Assembly: GCF_034651555.1 (NCBI RefSeq) | Contig: NZ_JAYEEQ010000008.1 | Span: 1-64,000, forward strand | DNA: 64,000 bases | Direction: 5' to 3' | DNA from: Aurantibrevibacter litoralis | GTDB taxonomy: Bacteria > Bacteroidota > Bacteroidia > Flavobacteriales > Flavobacteriaceae | Shown here: piece after piece, positions 16,755-25,914 of the stretch | Position numbering within the stretch: position 1 is the stretch's first letter | Layout of the letters: every line of letters starts with the position of its first letter | Program-made: the position numbers and the translations under genes | The notes under the pieces: generated by a model | The model's input: the letters and a program-made list of their open reading frames with translations, nothing else | What the model was told of the DNA's origin: nothing | Databases searched by the model: none

Positions 16755-18089
16755 TTAATGCCATTTGGTTTTATTCTTTTCTTCTTCCATAAACTGGCGC
16801 AATTTACGTTCTTCCCAGGACCAACCGGGCCCATACACCTTAAAGGCGTGGAAGGCAAGGCCAATGCCCCAGCCTAAGGCTGGAAACCAAAACCATTGGA
16901 ACTCCCAATACGTACGGTAATTAATAAATATTAAAAACGGTATTACCACCACATAAGAGGCTAAACTAGAGTAGAATTCCTTGAGTTCTTCCACTTTTTT
17001 GCGTGCACGGATATAACTATCCCCTGAGTTTTGATGTGTCATAATGGGTATTGTTTTAGTTAATAAAGGTAATTGTACCCTAAAATGGGTGTTTGTTTTT
17101 TCTATATGCACTTTGCGAGATGACAGAATATGGTAGCGTTGCTGAATGTTTTGCAGGCCAAAACCGCTGCTTTTTCCGAGGACCTCTTTGGGTTGCAATT
17201 TATTTTCTACCACAAGGTTGCCATCCATTTCATAAATTTTGATATGCAACGGATGCCCCGGATTTACCTTATTGTGTTTTACGGTATTTTCTAAGAGGAG
17301 CTGTAGCGATAAAGGCACCAGCAACGCTTCCGGATTGGTTGCTCTGTCGGGAATTTCAAAAATAATGCTATTCTCAAAACGCATTTTCAACAAACTCACA
17401 TACGTACGTGCAAAGTCTAATTCTTCATCGAGTGTAACCAAATCCTTATTTTTTTGCTCTAATACATAGCGATATACTTTGGATAAAGAAGTGGTAAATT
17501 TTTGTGCCAATGACGGGTTTTCTTCAATAAGACTCGTTAATACGTTTAGGCTATTGAACAAAAAGTGAGGATCCAGTTGATTTTTTAAGGCATCGAACCT
17601 CGCAGTGGCAGAACCTGCAAGAAACGTCTGTTCTTTAATTTTCTGTTTCTGTGTTTGCTGGTGCGTATAATAACTGTAGAAGGCCAAGGTTGTAAGGGAG
17701 GCAACCAAAAAGGCAATAAGATAGGTAATACTATTTTCTTCTTGATAAAATTGAGCCAAGGGGTACGTACTCACAATAAATCGCATTAAAAAAACGATGG
17801 GTACAAAAGTTAACCCATTGCCAAGGCTTATAAAAAGGATTAAAAACGTATTGGTGGATCCTCTAGAAAGCGCATTTTTAATCCTTCCAAGGTTATATTG
17901 ATGGAGGACTACAAAAGCAATACCCAACAGCGCAAATTTCCAAACTTCGTTCATTAGAACCAGATTCCATGCAATAACTTCATTAGAAAAGGCAAACCGA
18001 AAAACCTTAACGAAGGCATAAAATCCGATACCTACCCAAACACCGTTTATGCTGTTTTTTCTGTTAAAATGATGACGTATGGTCTTCAT
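16755..18089 (-). CDS. LytS-type sensor histidine kinase fused to a C-terminal 2TM domain
   Basis: A 444-residue membrane kinase. The N-terminal half has about four membrane helices. The His_kinase domain starts at FDALKNQLDPHFLFNSLNVL (phospho-acceptor His near residue 174), with an ATPase region LQLLLENTVKHNK and GFGLQNIQQRY. The kinase would normally end near VQLPLL (about residue 345). Instead the frame continues through TKTIPIMTHQNSGD into a complete 2TM domain (NYRTYWEFQWFWFPALGWGIG). MTHQNSGD looks like the native start of a separate 2TM gene, so this is either a true fusion or a 1-nt frame change that removed a TAA. It should phosphorylate the LytTR regulator at 15319. Confidence 0.88.
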   Translation of the reverse strand: MKTIRHHFNRKNSINGVWVGIGFYAFVKVFRFAFSNEVIAWNLVLMNEVWKFALLGIAFVVLHQYNLGRIKNALSRGSTNTFLILFISLGNGLTFVPIVFLMRFIVSTYPLAQFYQEENSITYLIAFLVASLTTLAFYSYYTHQQTQKQKIKEQTFLAGSATARFDALKNQLDPHFLFNSLNVLTSLIEENPSLAQKFTTSLSKVYRYVLEQKNKDLVTLDEELDFARTYVSLLKMRFENSIIFEIPDRATNPEALLVPLSLQLLLENTVKHNKVNPGHPLHIKIYEMDGNLVVENKLQPKEVLGKSSGFGLQNIQQRYHILSSRKVHIEKTNTHFRVQLPLLTKTIPIMTHQNSGDSYIRARKKVEELKEFYSSLASYVVVIPFLIFINYRTYWEFQWFWFPALGWGIGLAFHAFKVYGPGWSWEERKLRQFMEEEKNKTKWH

Positions 18090-18385
18090 TGCTTTAATTA
18101 TTTCTATACCCTTTATTATTAATTATTTCAATGCTTTATAGTAATCTATCCATCTAAATCGGATTAGAGCCTACCCAAAGCATTACTCAGCGTACTGTTT
18201 ATGGTAAAAATGGTAAAAAATGTATCCGAAAAAACCTTTCAATTCCTATGTCTAGAGGAAGCTACTGCTGCTACCGTCCGTAAAAACCATCCTTTACCCA
18301 CAGCTACTTTATGCCGTTTAATGGTACAAAGATGCATTAAGCCCCCATTGCCACAAAAAAAGTAAGACCGAGTTGTTGTATTTGA
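18090..18385. other. Divergent intergenic region
   Basis: About 300 bp between the minus-strand kinase operon and the plus-strand oxidoreductase gene. AT-rich at the kinase side. No hairpin RNA or gene was recognised; it probably holds the kinase operon promoter. Confidence 0.4.
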
Positions 18386-18417
18386 TTGATGGATTGGTAA
18401 AAATAGAATTAATTTTG
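18386..18417 (+). promoter_or_regulatory. Promoter for FAD-dependent oxidoreductase, predicting a leaderless mRNA
   Basis: TTG at 18386-18388, a 21-nt spacer and a perfect TAATTTTG (-7, TAnnTTTG) at 18410-18417. The ATG follows at 18423, only 5 nt after the box, so transcription should start at or next to the start codon. Confidence 0.6.
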
Positions 18418-18422
18418 CACCT

Positions 18423-19976
18423 ATGGTGAAACAGATTCAATTGCGCATTCCGCTGGAAGAGGAAGGAAAACCCCATCTGCTTCAAAAAAAAGCAGCGGCA
18501 TATTTGGGTTTGCCCGAAAACGAAATTACGCTAAAAGTGTTGCGAAAATCCATTGATGCCCGGAAGCCTACCATTTATTTTACCTATAAAATTGCCGTTT
18601 TTATAGCCGAAAAGCCCTCAGAAGCTACCGAATATGTATTCGATTACAAGGATGTCTCAAAAGCAAAACCGGTTCATATTGTCGGTTTTGGTCCGGCTGG
18701 GATGTGGGCGGCACTGCGGTGTTTAGAATTGGGGTACAAACCTGTTATTTTAGAACGCGGAAAAAATGTACAAGATCGTAGAAGGGATTTAAAAGCAATC
18801 AATCAAGACCATATCGTACATGAAGATTCTAATTATTGTTTTGGTGAGGGTGGTGCCGGAACCTATTCGGACGGTAAATTATACACTCGGAGTTTAAAAA
18901 GAGGTGATGTGCGCAAGATATTTGAAAGTCTGGTGCATCATGGCGCCACGGAGCAAATATTGATCGATGCCCATCCGCATATCGGTACCAATAAATTGCC
19001 GAAAATAGTGCAGCATATTCGGGAAACCATTCTAAAACATGGGGGAGAAATTCATTTTGAAAGTAGGGTGGTCAATTTTGTCCTTAAAGACAATACCCTT
19101 GTTGCGCTGCAACTCCTTAACCAGACCGAAATTCCGGTTCAGCGCGTAATCCTTGCAACAGGGCATTCTGCCAGGGATATTTTTTGCCTACTACATCAAA
19201 AAAATATTGCTTTGCAGGCCAAGTCTTTTGCTATGGGGGTTCGGGTAGAGCATCCACAGCATATTATCGACGCCATACAATATCATTGTTCCGGAGCCCG
19301 AGATACAAAATTACCGGCTGCAGCCTACAGCTTGGTAGAGCAAGTGAATGGAAGAGGTGTGTATTCCTTTTGTATGTGTCCGGGCGGATTTATTGTGCCC
19401 GCAGCCACTGCTCCCGGTGAAGTGGTGGTCAATGGGATGTCGCCTTCCAAACGCAATAACCTGTATGCCAATTCCGGGATTGTGGTCGCTATAGATGTAG
19501 CTCAGGATCTTCCGAAATACGAAAAGTTTGGCGCACTAAAGGGGTTAGAATATCAGAAAGATTTAGAACGTTTGGCGTTTACTTCGGGTGGAAGAAGTCA
19601 GGTTGCTCCTGCGCAACGCCTTACGGATTTTGTGGAAGGAAAACTATCTCCAGATTTAAACCCAACCTCCTATCAACCCGGGCTGCTATCCGCTCCGCTG
19701 CATTCTTTACTGCCCAAACTCATCGGAAGTCGTTTACGAACAGGATTTATTGGTTTCGGAAAAAAAATGAAAGGGTATTATACCGCAGAAGCCAATATTG
19801 TGGGCGTAGAATCCAGAACCTCTTCGCCCGTAACTATTCCGCGAAATGAAAATTTAGAACATCCCCAAATCAAAGGATTGTTTCCCTGTGGTGAAGGCGG
19901 TGGCTACGCAGGTGGTATCGTCTCCGCAGCTATGGACGGAGAGCGATGTGCCGAGGCTGCGATGGTTGGGTTGTAA
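18423..19976 (+). CDS. FAD-dependent oxidoreductase (COG2509-type)
   Basis: A 517-residue cytosolic flavoprotein. A 90-residue N-terminal domain precedes the dinucleotide-binding motif VHIVGFGPAGMWAALRCLEL (from about residue 83) with ERGKNVQDRRRDL. Then come NYCFGEGGAGTYSDGKLYTR, VILATGHSARD and the C-terminal FAD motif LFPCGEGGGYAGGIVSAAMDG. This matches uncharacterised FAD-dependent dehydrogenases of about 520 residues found across bacteria. The substrate is unknown. The upstream promoter predicts leaderless translation, and the gene appears monocistronic. Confidence 0.88.
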   Translation: MVKQIQLRIPLEEEGKPHLLQKKAAAYLGLPENEITLKVLRKSIDARKPTIYFTYKIAVFIAEKPSEATEYVFDYKDVSKAKPVHIVGFGPAGMWAALRCLELGYKPVILERGKNVQDRRRDLKAINQDHIVHEDSNYCFGEGGAGTYSDGKLYTRSLKRGDVRKIFESLVHHGATEQILIDAHPHIGTNKLPKIVQHIRETILKHGGEIHFESRVVNFVLKDNTLVALQLLNQTEIPVQRVILATGHSARDIFCLLHQKNIALQAKSFAMGVRVEHPQHIIDAIQYHCSGARDTKLPAAAYSLVEQVNGRGVYSFCMCPGGFIVPAATAPGEVVVNGMSPSKRNNLYANSGIVVAIDVAQDLPKYEKFGALKGLEYQKDLERLAFTSGGRSQVAPAQRLTDFVEGKLSPDLNPTSYQPGLLSAPLHSLLPKLIGSRLRTGFIGFGKKMKGYYTAEANIVGVESRTSSPVTIPRNENLEHPQIKGLFPCGEGGGYAGGIVSAAMDGERCAEAAMVGL

Positions 19977-20000
19977 CGCTAAAGTGTCGAGTTCAAGCGC

Positions 20001-20050
20001 AAATTCAATTTCAAAAACAATTTCAAAAACAAATTCAAAATCATTTTGAA
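20001..20050. repeat. Short tandem repeat and inverted repeat
   Basis: The 12-mer AATTTCAAAAAC occurs twice in tandem with degenerate neighbours, ending in the inverted repeat TTCAAAA-tca-TTTTGAA (about 20034-20050). It lies just after the oxidoreductase stop and may also weaken transcription there. Confidence 0.6.
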
Positions 20051-20136
20051 CTATCAAAAAAGTAAGAAATCATAATAGTTTACAGTCCTTAGAAAAAAGG
20101 CAACCCCATTTGGGACTCCCCAAAAGTCAAACCATC

Positions 20137-20161
20137 AACGGTCAACCGTCAACTGTCAACC
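20137..20161. repeat. GTCAACC-type short repeat
   Basis: Three imperfect GTCAACY units (GGTCAACC, GTCAACT, GTCAACC) lie upstream of the helicase promoter box. Function unknown. Confidence 0.5.
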
Positions 20162-20200
20162 AAAATCCAACAACCGTTAAAATACTACAACAAATAACCC

Positions 20201-20208
20201 TACCTTTG
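20201..20208 (+). promoter_or_regulatory. -7 promoter box for DEAD-box helicase
   Basis: A perfect TACCTTTG (TAnnTTTG) lies 18 nt before the ATG at 20227. No clear TTG -33 element is visible; GTTAA near 20176 is the nearest candidate. Confidence 0.5.
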
Positions 20209-20226
20209 CGCCTTATTTTAAATAAC

Positions 20227-21495
20227 ATGACATTCAAAGAATTAGGGATTATAGAACCCATTTTAAAAGCCTTATTGGCAGAAGGATATACCCAGCCTAC
20301 ACCCATACAGGAACAAGCCATTCCCATCTTATTACGAGGAAAAGATTTACTGGGCTGTGCACAAACCGGTACCGGAAAAACCGCGGCCTTTGCCATACCC
20401 ATTTTGCAACAGCTCTGTTTAGATCCGGAGCTGCGCAAAGGACAGCACCACATTAAGGCCTTAGTAGTTACCCCAACTCGTGAATTGGCATTACAAATCG
20501 CCGAAAGTTTTTCGGTTTATGGAAAACATACGGGTATAAAAAACACCGTTATTTTTGGTGGTGTAAAGCAAGGTGCACAGGTTACGGCTTTGCGCAAAGG
20601 AGTGGATATCCTTATCGCTACCCCGGGTCGCCTGCTCGATTTAATGAATCAGGGGTTTATTTCGTTGCGACACATAGAATATGCCGTTTTAGATGAAGCC
20701 GACCAAATGCTGGATATGGGCTTTATCCATGACATCAAAAAAATAATAGCTAAGTTACCTACAAAACGACAATCCCTTTTCTTTTCGGCGACCATGCCCA
20801 AAGATATTGTAGACCTCTCCCGAAAAATTCTAGGCGATTTTGAACAAGTTAGCGTGCGTCCGGAGCAAGCCACAGCCGAAAAGGTAGCGCAAGGACTGTA
20901 TATGGTGAGCAAGAAAAACAAGCCGAAATTGCTGGTTCATTTAGTTCAAGAACGTCCTGCCGATTCTGTGCTTGTATTTTCCCGCACCAAACACGGAGCC
21001 AATAAAATTGTAAAAGTGCTGGATAAGGCAGGTATAAAGTCGGCAGCCATTCACGGCAATAAATCGCAGGCGGCTCGGCAAAAGGCCTTAACTGATTTTA
21101 AAGAAGGTATTTCTAAAGTGCTTATTGCCACAGACATTGCAGCGCGAGGCATAGATGTGGAAGAACTTTCATTGGTCATCAATTATGACCTCCCTAATAT
21201 CCCTGAAACCTATGTACACCGTATTGGTCGCACCGGAAGAGCCAAAGCAAGCGGCATGGCCATTTCCTTTTGTGATGTGGAAGAGCGACCTTATTTACGG
21301 GATATCGAAAAACTAATCAAACAGCCCATTCCCCGCATGCCCGAGCATCAATTTGTAGACGATGGTACAGAGGAGGTGGAGGAAGAACGTCCTGCAAGGC
21401 CACGACACCAACAAGCAAAGCAAAATACGGCGGGTGGTACTGCACCACGGAATAAACCCAAAGGGAATTGGCATCAAAGCAGAAAGGGGCGGTAA
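20227..21495 (+). CDS. rhlE: DEAD-box ATP-dependent RNA helicase, RhlE-like
   Basis: A 422-residue cytosolic RNA helicase with the full motif set: Q motif PTPIQEQA, AQTGTGKT (I), PTRELALQ (Ia), TPGRLLDL (Ib), DEAD (II), SAT (III), IATDIAARGIDV (V) and HRIGRTGRA (VI). The tail from about residue 365 is basic, Gln- and Pro-rich, as in RhlE proteins that bind RNA non-specifically. It likely acts in ribosome assembly or RNA turnover, especially in the cold. The ATG at 20227 was chosen because MTFKELGI begins the conserved fold and follows a promoter box; the frame is open further upstream through the short-repeat region. Confidence 0.9.
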   Translation: MTFKELGIIEPILKALLAEGYTQPTPIQEQAIPILLRGKDLLGCAQTGTGKTAAFAIPILQQLCLDPELRKGQHHIKALVVTPTRELALQIAESFSVYGKHTGIKNTVIFGGVKQGAQVTALRKGVDILIATPGRLLDLMNQGFISLRHIEYAVLDEADQMLDMGFIHDIKKIIAKLPTKRQSLFFSATMPKDIVDLSRKILGDFEQVSVRPEQATAEKVAQGLYMVSKKNKPKLLVHLVQERPADSVLVFSRTKHGANKIVKVLDKAGIKSAAIHGNKSQAARQKALTDFKEGISKVLIATDIAARGIDVEELSLVINYDLPNIPETYVHRIGRTGRAKASGMAISFCDVEERPYLRDIEKLIKQPIPRMPEHQFVDDGTEEVEEERPARPRHQQAKQNTAGGTAPRNKPKGNWHQSRKGR

Positions 21496-21539
21496 TTCGG
21501 CTTTTTTAGCGTTTAGAAAGAAGAGCGAATACACCGCTG

Positions 21540-22280
21540 TTATATTGTCTGAAGACGGCGCATGAGCAAATCGCGGTACGCCTTTCCAAAAGGAATTACT
21601 TTGCGGTTAATTTCTAAATGACTATCGCCCACAGCATCCAATTTAGAAATATTTACGATGTAAGATCGGTGTACTCTAAGAAATTGGGGCTGCGCAATTT
21701 TTTCTTCAATTGTTTTCAAAGTAGTTGTAAGCAGATAATGGTTTGAAGCGGTCACGATATTACAATAATTTCGATTGGCTTCAATATAAAGAATATCTTT
21801 TAGCAACAATCGGGTCATTTTTTTATTGTGTCGTACAAAAATACGGTCTTCAAGTATTTCTATAGGTTCTGTACATTTCTCTAGTGTTCCTTCTTTTTCT
21901 TTTAATTGTTCTACCACAAGGGCAACGGTTCGTTGTAATTGTACCGTATTTAAGGGTTTAGACAGAAATGCATACGGGTGCGTCGTTTTGGCTCTACTAA
22001 ACGTAGCTTCATCAGAATTGGCAGTAAGGTAAACAATGGGAACATCATTATTTTTTTGTATCAAGGCTGCGGTACCAATACCATCTAATTTTCCTTTGAG
22101 GTTAACGTCCATTAAAAGGATGTCGGGCGTATTTTCCTTGGCGTGCAGTATTGCCTCCTCGCCGCGGGTGACAATCCCGGTAACCTCATACCCCAACTTG
22201 GTGAGCTGCAAAGAGATGTGCGCCGCAATAATCATATCGTCTTCCACTACCAAAATCCGGACCTTTTCTGCTATAATCAT
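21540..22280 (-). CDS. LytTR-family response regulator
   Basis: A 246-residue regulator. The receiver has VVEDD near residue 13, phospho-acceptor in LLMDVNLKG near 58, VYLTANSD and the FLSKPL lysine. The LytTR domain starts near residue 150 (DRIFVRHNKKMTRLLLKDIL), with LRVHRSYIVNISKLD. The start codon overlaps the kinase stop by 4 nt (ATGA), so the two are translationally coupled partners. The receiver resembles those paired with HisKA_2 kinases (LxGKLDGIGTA), unlike the LytS-linked regulator at 15319. Confidence 0.92.
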   Translation of the reverse strand: MIIAEKVRILVVEDDMIIAAHISLQLTKLGYEVTGIVTRGEEAILHAKENTPDILLMDVNLKGKLDGIGTAALIQKNNDVPIVYLTANSDEATFSRAKTTHPYAFLSKPLNTVQLQRTVALVVEQLKEKEGTLEKCTEPIEILEDRIFVRHNKKMTRLLLKDILYIEANRNYCNIVTASNHYLLTTTLKTIEEKIAQPQFLRVHRSYIVNISKLDAVGDSHLEINRKVIPFGKAYRDLLMRRLQTI

Positions 22281-24223
22281 GCTGCTTTATCAAATTGAAA
22301 ATGAACTCTTGTACCCCCATCTATGCGCAGTTCCATTTTTCCGCCCAGTTGTTGGGTTAGGAGTGCTATAAGTTGGCTGCCAAATCCGGTGCCATGGGTT
22401 TTAACATTGTCTGATTTCCCAATCCCGTTATCATTAACCCAAAGTTGGATCTGTGTGCCTTCTATGTCCAATCCCACACGGATAGTACCTTTCATTTTAT
22501 TGGGAAACGCATATTTTAGGCAGTTGGTGAGCAGCTCATTTACAATAAGACCAATGGGCACAGCCGTATCCACATCCAGCGAAATAGATTCCATTTCTAT
22601 ACGTATTTTTACCTGATCTTCAGCATCAAAAATAGCTAAAATATAGGCAGCCAAATTTTCGAAATAATCTTTCATTTCAATAGATGACAAACTGTTTTCT
22701 TGATATAATTTTTGATGGATCATACTCATACTATGAATTCTGTCTTGGCTTTTTTGCATGGCATCTGCCACTATAGGATTATCGGTATGTGCAGATTGCA
22801 ATGCTAACAAGCTTGAAACTATTTCGAGGTTATTCTTTACCCGATGATGAATTTCTTTTAAAAGAAATTGATTTTCGGCATTATGACGTTGCAATAAGAT
22901 ATTTTTTTTACGGTTATTGCGCATAGAAATAAACAGAAACAGCAAAAACAATAACAAGAGGCTGGCTATTACGATAAGCAAAACTTGTACACTTGCTTGG
23001 CGTCTTAATCGCAATTGTTGTAATTCTATAGTGCCCTCTTTCTGAGCCAATTCTAGTTCTGTTTGCAACTCCGCTATTCGCTGGTCTGCTTCAACGGTAA
23101 AAACAACCTTGGTTAGCTTATCGTATTCCGAAAAAGCCTTATATGCTTGCCTATATTGATGGGTGCCAGCCAATGCTTTTCCCAACTCGTTATATGCTTG
23201 ACTTAGATAAAACGCATCTCCAAACGCTTCTGTAGCCACTTCAATACATTTTTCCAAGCTCGCTACTGCAGCGGTAAAATCGCTCTTTTTATTCTGAAAT
23301 TTTCCCACAGATAGCCAGGAGCGCATCAACATAAAATCGTTTTGGAGCAATTGGGCATACGCAATCGCCTTATCACCCGCAACAGTTGCCTTATCAAACT
23401 GTTCCAAATCTCCATAAAGATCAGCAAGAGAAATATAAACGTCGCTTAGATTATTGTAAAACCCGTACCGCTCTCCCAATACTGCGGCATGTTCATAATA
23501 ATGTTGCGCCTTATCATAGTCCTTTAATGCCAAGTAATTATTACCAACTACATACAAGGTAAAATCGTAATCCAGATCGTTCATACCTATTTCTTCGAAG
23601 ATCGCTATGGATTGAAGACCGTATTCCAGTGCCTTCTCATATTTTGCTTGTTTCCATAACAAATTGCTTAAATCACTGTACGCTAATGCAATGGCTTTTT
23701 TGTCATTGTATTTTTCCCCAAGATGAAGGGAAATCATGGCCTCATCTGCGGCCTTATCTAATTGGCCTTTTCGCTCATATACATAGCCCAATTGGGTATG
23801 TAAAAAGGGTAAATCACCCGAAGTCACTTTCTCCTTAGCTTTTTCTAAGACAATACGTGCACTGTCTAATTTTTCCATACGAAGCAGTACAGCGCCTTCC
23901 GTGATTTGGAAACGCCCTTCCCAAAGGGAATTGTTCTTTTCTGCTGCGCGTTGCAACCCTTTTCTCGTAAAATCTAATGAGGTATTTAAGTTTCGGGTAT
24001 GCCAGTAATAAGCCAAATCATTTAGGATTGTAAAATACAAGGTGTCGTTGGTAACATCGGGTAAGGCTTCTTCCAGTATTCTAAGGTAAGAATACCCAAA
24101 GTTATCTGTTTCTACAAATACTTTTTTGTACGATTTTTCGCTTGATTTTTCAAAAATTTGTCCAAAAGAAATGCTGCAAGAAAATGCCAGAAGTAAACCG
24201 GTACGTACAAAAAGTGGATTCAT
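22277..24223 (-). CDS. TPR-containing HisKA_2 sensor histidine kinase
   Basis: A 648-residue kinase. A signal peptide (to about residue 21) leads into a periplasmic tetratricopeptide array over about residues 50-370, e.g. ALAYSDLSNLLWKQAKYEKA and VVGNNYLALKDYDKAQHYYE. A coiled-coil and one membrane helix (LLIVIASLLLLFLLFLFIS) follow near 405-425. The kinase core is HisKA_2: EIHHRVKNNLEIVSSLLALQ with the phospho-His, then an ATPase domain with NELLTNCLKYAFP, NDNGIG and GTGFGSQLI. This layout is common in Bacteroidetes. The signal sensed by the TPRs is unknown; output goes to the overlapping LytTR regulator. Confidence 0.92.
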   Translation of the reverse strand: MNPLFVRTGLLLAFSCSISFGQIFEKSSEKSYKKVFVETDNFGYSYLRILEEALPDVTNDTLYFTILNDLAYYWHTRNLNTSLDFTRKGLQRAAEKNNSLWEGRFQITEGAVLLRMEKLDSARIVLEKAKEKVTSGDLPFLHTQLGYVYERKGQLDKAADEAMISLHLGEKYNDKKAIALAYSDLSNLLWKQAKYEKALEYGLQSIAIFEEIGMNDLDYDFTLYVVGNNYLALKDYDKAQHYYEHAAVLGERYGFYNNLSDVYISLADLYGDLEQFDKATVAGDKAIAYAQLLQNDFMLMRSWLSVGKFQNKKSDFTAAVASLEKCIEVATEAFGDAFYLSQAYNELGKALAGTHQYRQAYKAFSEYDKLTKVVFTVEADQRIAELQTELELAQKEGTIELQQLRLRRQASVQVLLIVIASLLLLFLLFLFISMRNNRKKNILLQRHNAENQFLLKEIHHRVKNNLEIVSSLLALQSAHTDNPIVADAMQKSQDRIHSMSMIHQKLYQENSLSSIEMKDYFENLAAYILAIFDAEDQVKIRIEMESISLDVDTAVPIGLIVNELLTNCLKYAFPNKMKGTIRVGLDIEGTQIQLWVNDNGIGKSDNVKTHGTGFGSQLIALLTQQLGGKMELRIDGGTRVHFQFDKAA

Positions 24224-24388
24224 TTCCCAGTTGTGCTTTAGCTGCGAAATGGGGCATTTAAATATACGAAAATTTATGTAACATTTCGTTGGTAAAAAAA
24301 AGTAGGCCTTCGGACAGTAATTGAAGCCGTTCGTCCTTAAATGCTTCGAGATATAAAAAAAATGAATTCTCTTAGAGCATTATAAGAA

Positions 24389-24907
24389 ATGTACCTTATG
24401 CACCTACGTACAAATTTAATCTATTTATTTGTTCCCATTGTCCTCTTTGGCAGCGGTTGCCAATCGGGTCGGGAGAATGAAGTGCAACAGACAGTGCGGT
24501 TGGCTAACTCCATTGAAGCTATTTGGAATGATCGCAATATGGAACCATTTCAAAATTTAGCGGTTGTAGAGTATAAAAGATACTTAAACGGCTTAAAAGT
24601 TGCGGACACCCAAGAAGAATTGGAAACTACCCTCAACACTTTTTTTATAGGATTTCCGGATACTGTAATAAAACTAGACGATCTTTCCCTTAAAGGCAAC
24701 CGGCTGTATGTACATTGGAATCTTACAGGAACACATACCGGACAGTTTACCTCGATAGGCCCCACAGGAAAAAAAATTAACATTAATGGCTTTGCAACCA
24801 TCTTACTAAATACGGATGGAAAAATGGTACAAGAAGAAGTATATTACAATGAATGGGACATGTTGCAGCAATTGGGCTATACCCTAAATGCTCCAATATT
24901 AGACTAA
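24389..24907 (+). CDS. SnoaL/NTF2-like lipoprotein
   Basis: A 172-residue lipoprotein with signal and lipobox FGSGC (Cys near residue 24). The mature part has an NTF2-like alpha+beta cone pattern (WNDRNMEPFQNLAV ... INGFATILLNTDGKMVQEEVYYN), matching SnoaL-type ester-cyclase-like proteins. These often bind small hydrophobic ligands; catalysis cannot be judged. A second in-frame ATG at 24398 is an equal start candidate. One of three NTF2-like lipoproteins in this 10-kb region. Confidence 0.75.
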   Translation: MYLMHLRTNLIYLFVPIVLFGSGCQSGRENEVQQTVRLANSIEAIWNDRNMEPFQNLAVVEYKRYLNGLKVADTQEELETTLNTFFIGFPDTVIKLDDLSLKGNRLYVHWNLTGTHTGQFTSIGPTGKKININGFATILLNTDGKMVQEEVYYNEWDMLQQLGYTLNAPILD

Positions 24908-25060
24908 TGCCGTGGATACGCTAAAGACATGAAAAAATGTAAGAAGGGCTTCTATTATTAGCTCCGTAGTTGGATCGTATTTCATCTATTAGAAACCATT
25001 AATAAACTGACAGATACTATTTTATAAATCAATACTAATTAATAACCTAAACCAACAAAA

Positions 25061-25795
25061 ATGAAAACATTAACAAACACTATGATTTTGGCACTGCTGC
25101 TAGCCGTGCCAATGATGTCTAATGCCCAAACCAGTGATAACCCCATCATGGGAGTTACAGAATTTACGTTATTACCCGGACATGAAATGCAATTTATTGA
25201 AGGGGTAAAACTCTGGAAAGAATGTTACAAGGAAAACAACGGTGCAGAAACGTTCAATGTCTGGAAACGGTTTCAAGGAGAAGGTGTTGTTTATGCCGTG
25301 ACCGGTTTTTCTCCCAATTGGGCCGATATGGACAAAGAGGATGCTGCAAGTAAAGCTTGCCGTATTACTGCAATACGCATGATTATGCCTCATGTGGTAA
25401 AATCCGAATACAATACGACCAGTCCCATGCCGGAATATAGTAGAGAAACTTTGGAAGGTACAAAAATGGTCTGGGTTTCCTTTTTCAGAATTACCAATTC
25501 TACCATTTTTAACGAGGTAGCCAAAGAAATAACTAATGCTATTAAATCTAAAGAAGGAATGCCTCGCTCCTATTGGTATGCCTTTATGGGAGGAGGACCT
25601 GAAGCTCCCCATTATATGATTTCTACTCCATTTACCCAATTTGCTGATTTGGACGTGGAAAGAGATGGTCCTTGGAAGGTTTACGAAGCGGCACAAGGCA
25701 AGAAAAAATCTGATGATCTTAGAGCAAAGTGGCGCTCCATTGTGGAAAATAGTTGGAGCTATTTATACACCTTAAATGAAGAGTTAAGCAACTAA
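25061..25795 (+). CDS. Secreted protein of unknown function, two similar halves
   Basis: A 244-residue exported protein with signal peptide MKTLTNTMILALLLAVPMMSNAQ. I do not recognise the family. The two halves share a pattern: a beta strand (VTEFTLLPGHE and KMVWVSFFRI), an amphipathic helix, a Trp/Tyr strand, and a WADMDKED or FADLDVERD turn. This suggests a tandem alpha/beta-barrel-like (ferredoxin-fold) repeat. It may bind a small ligand. It is followed by a strong terminator, so it is probably transcribed alone. Confidence 0.7.
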   Translation: MKTLTNTMILALLLAVPMMSNAQTSDNPIMGVTEFTLLPGHEMQFIEGVKLWKECYKENNGAETFNVWKRFQGEGVVYAVTGFSPNWADMDKEDAASKACRITAIRMIMPHVVKSEYNTTSPMPEYSRETLEGTKMVWVSFFRITNSTIFNEVAKEITNAIKSKEGMPRSYWYAFMGGGPEAPHYMISTPFTQFADLDVERDGPWKVYEAAQGKKKSDDLRAKWRSIVENSWSYLYTLNEELSN

Positions 25796-25869
25796 TTCTT
25801 AGCCTTTATAAGCATTGTAACCAAACCATACTTAAAGCAAAACCATTTGAACACCAAGTAACCAACCCT

Positions 25870-25903
25870 AACCTGCAAGGTGGTAAAAAGCCTTGCAGGT
25901 TTT
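25870..25903 (+). terminator. Rho-independent terminator
   Basis: A perfect 10-bp stem, ACCTGCAAGG/CCTTGCAGGT, with a 10-nt loop and a short T-run, 75 nt after the preceding stop. It separates 25061-25795 from the next lipoprotein gene, whose ATG is only 11 nt further on, so that gene's transcript must start inside or before the terminator. Confidence 0.8.
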
Positions 25904-25914
25904 AAAAAAACAAC

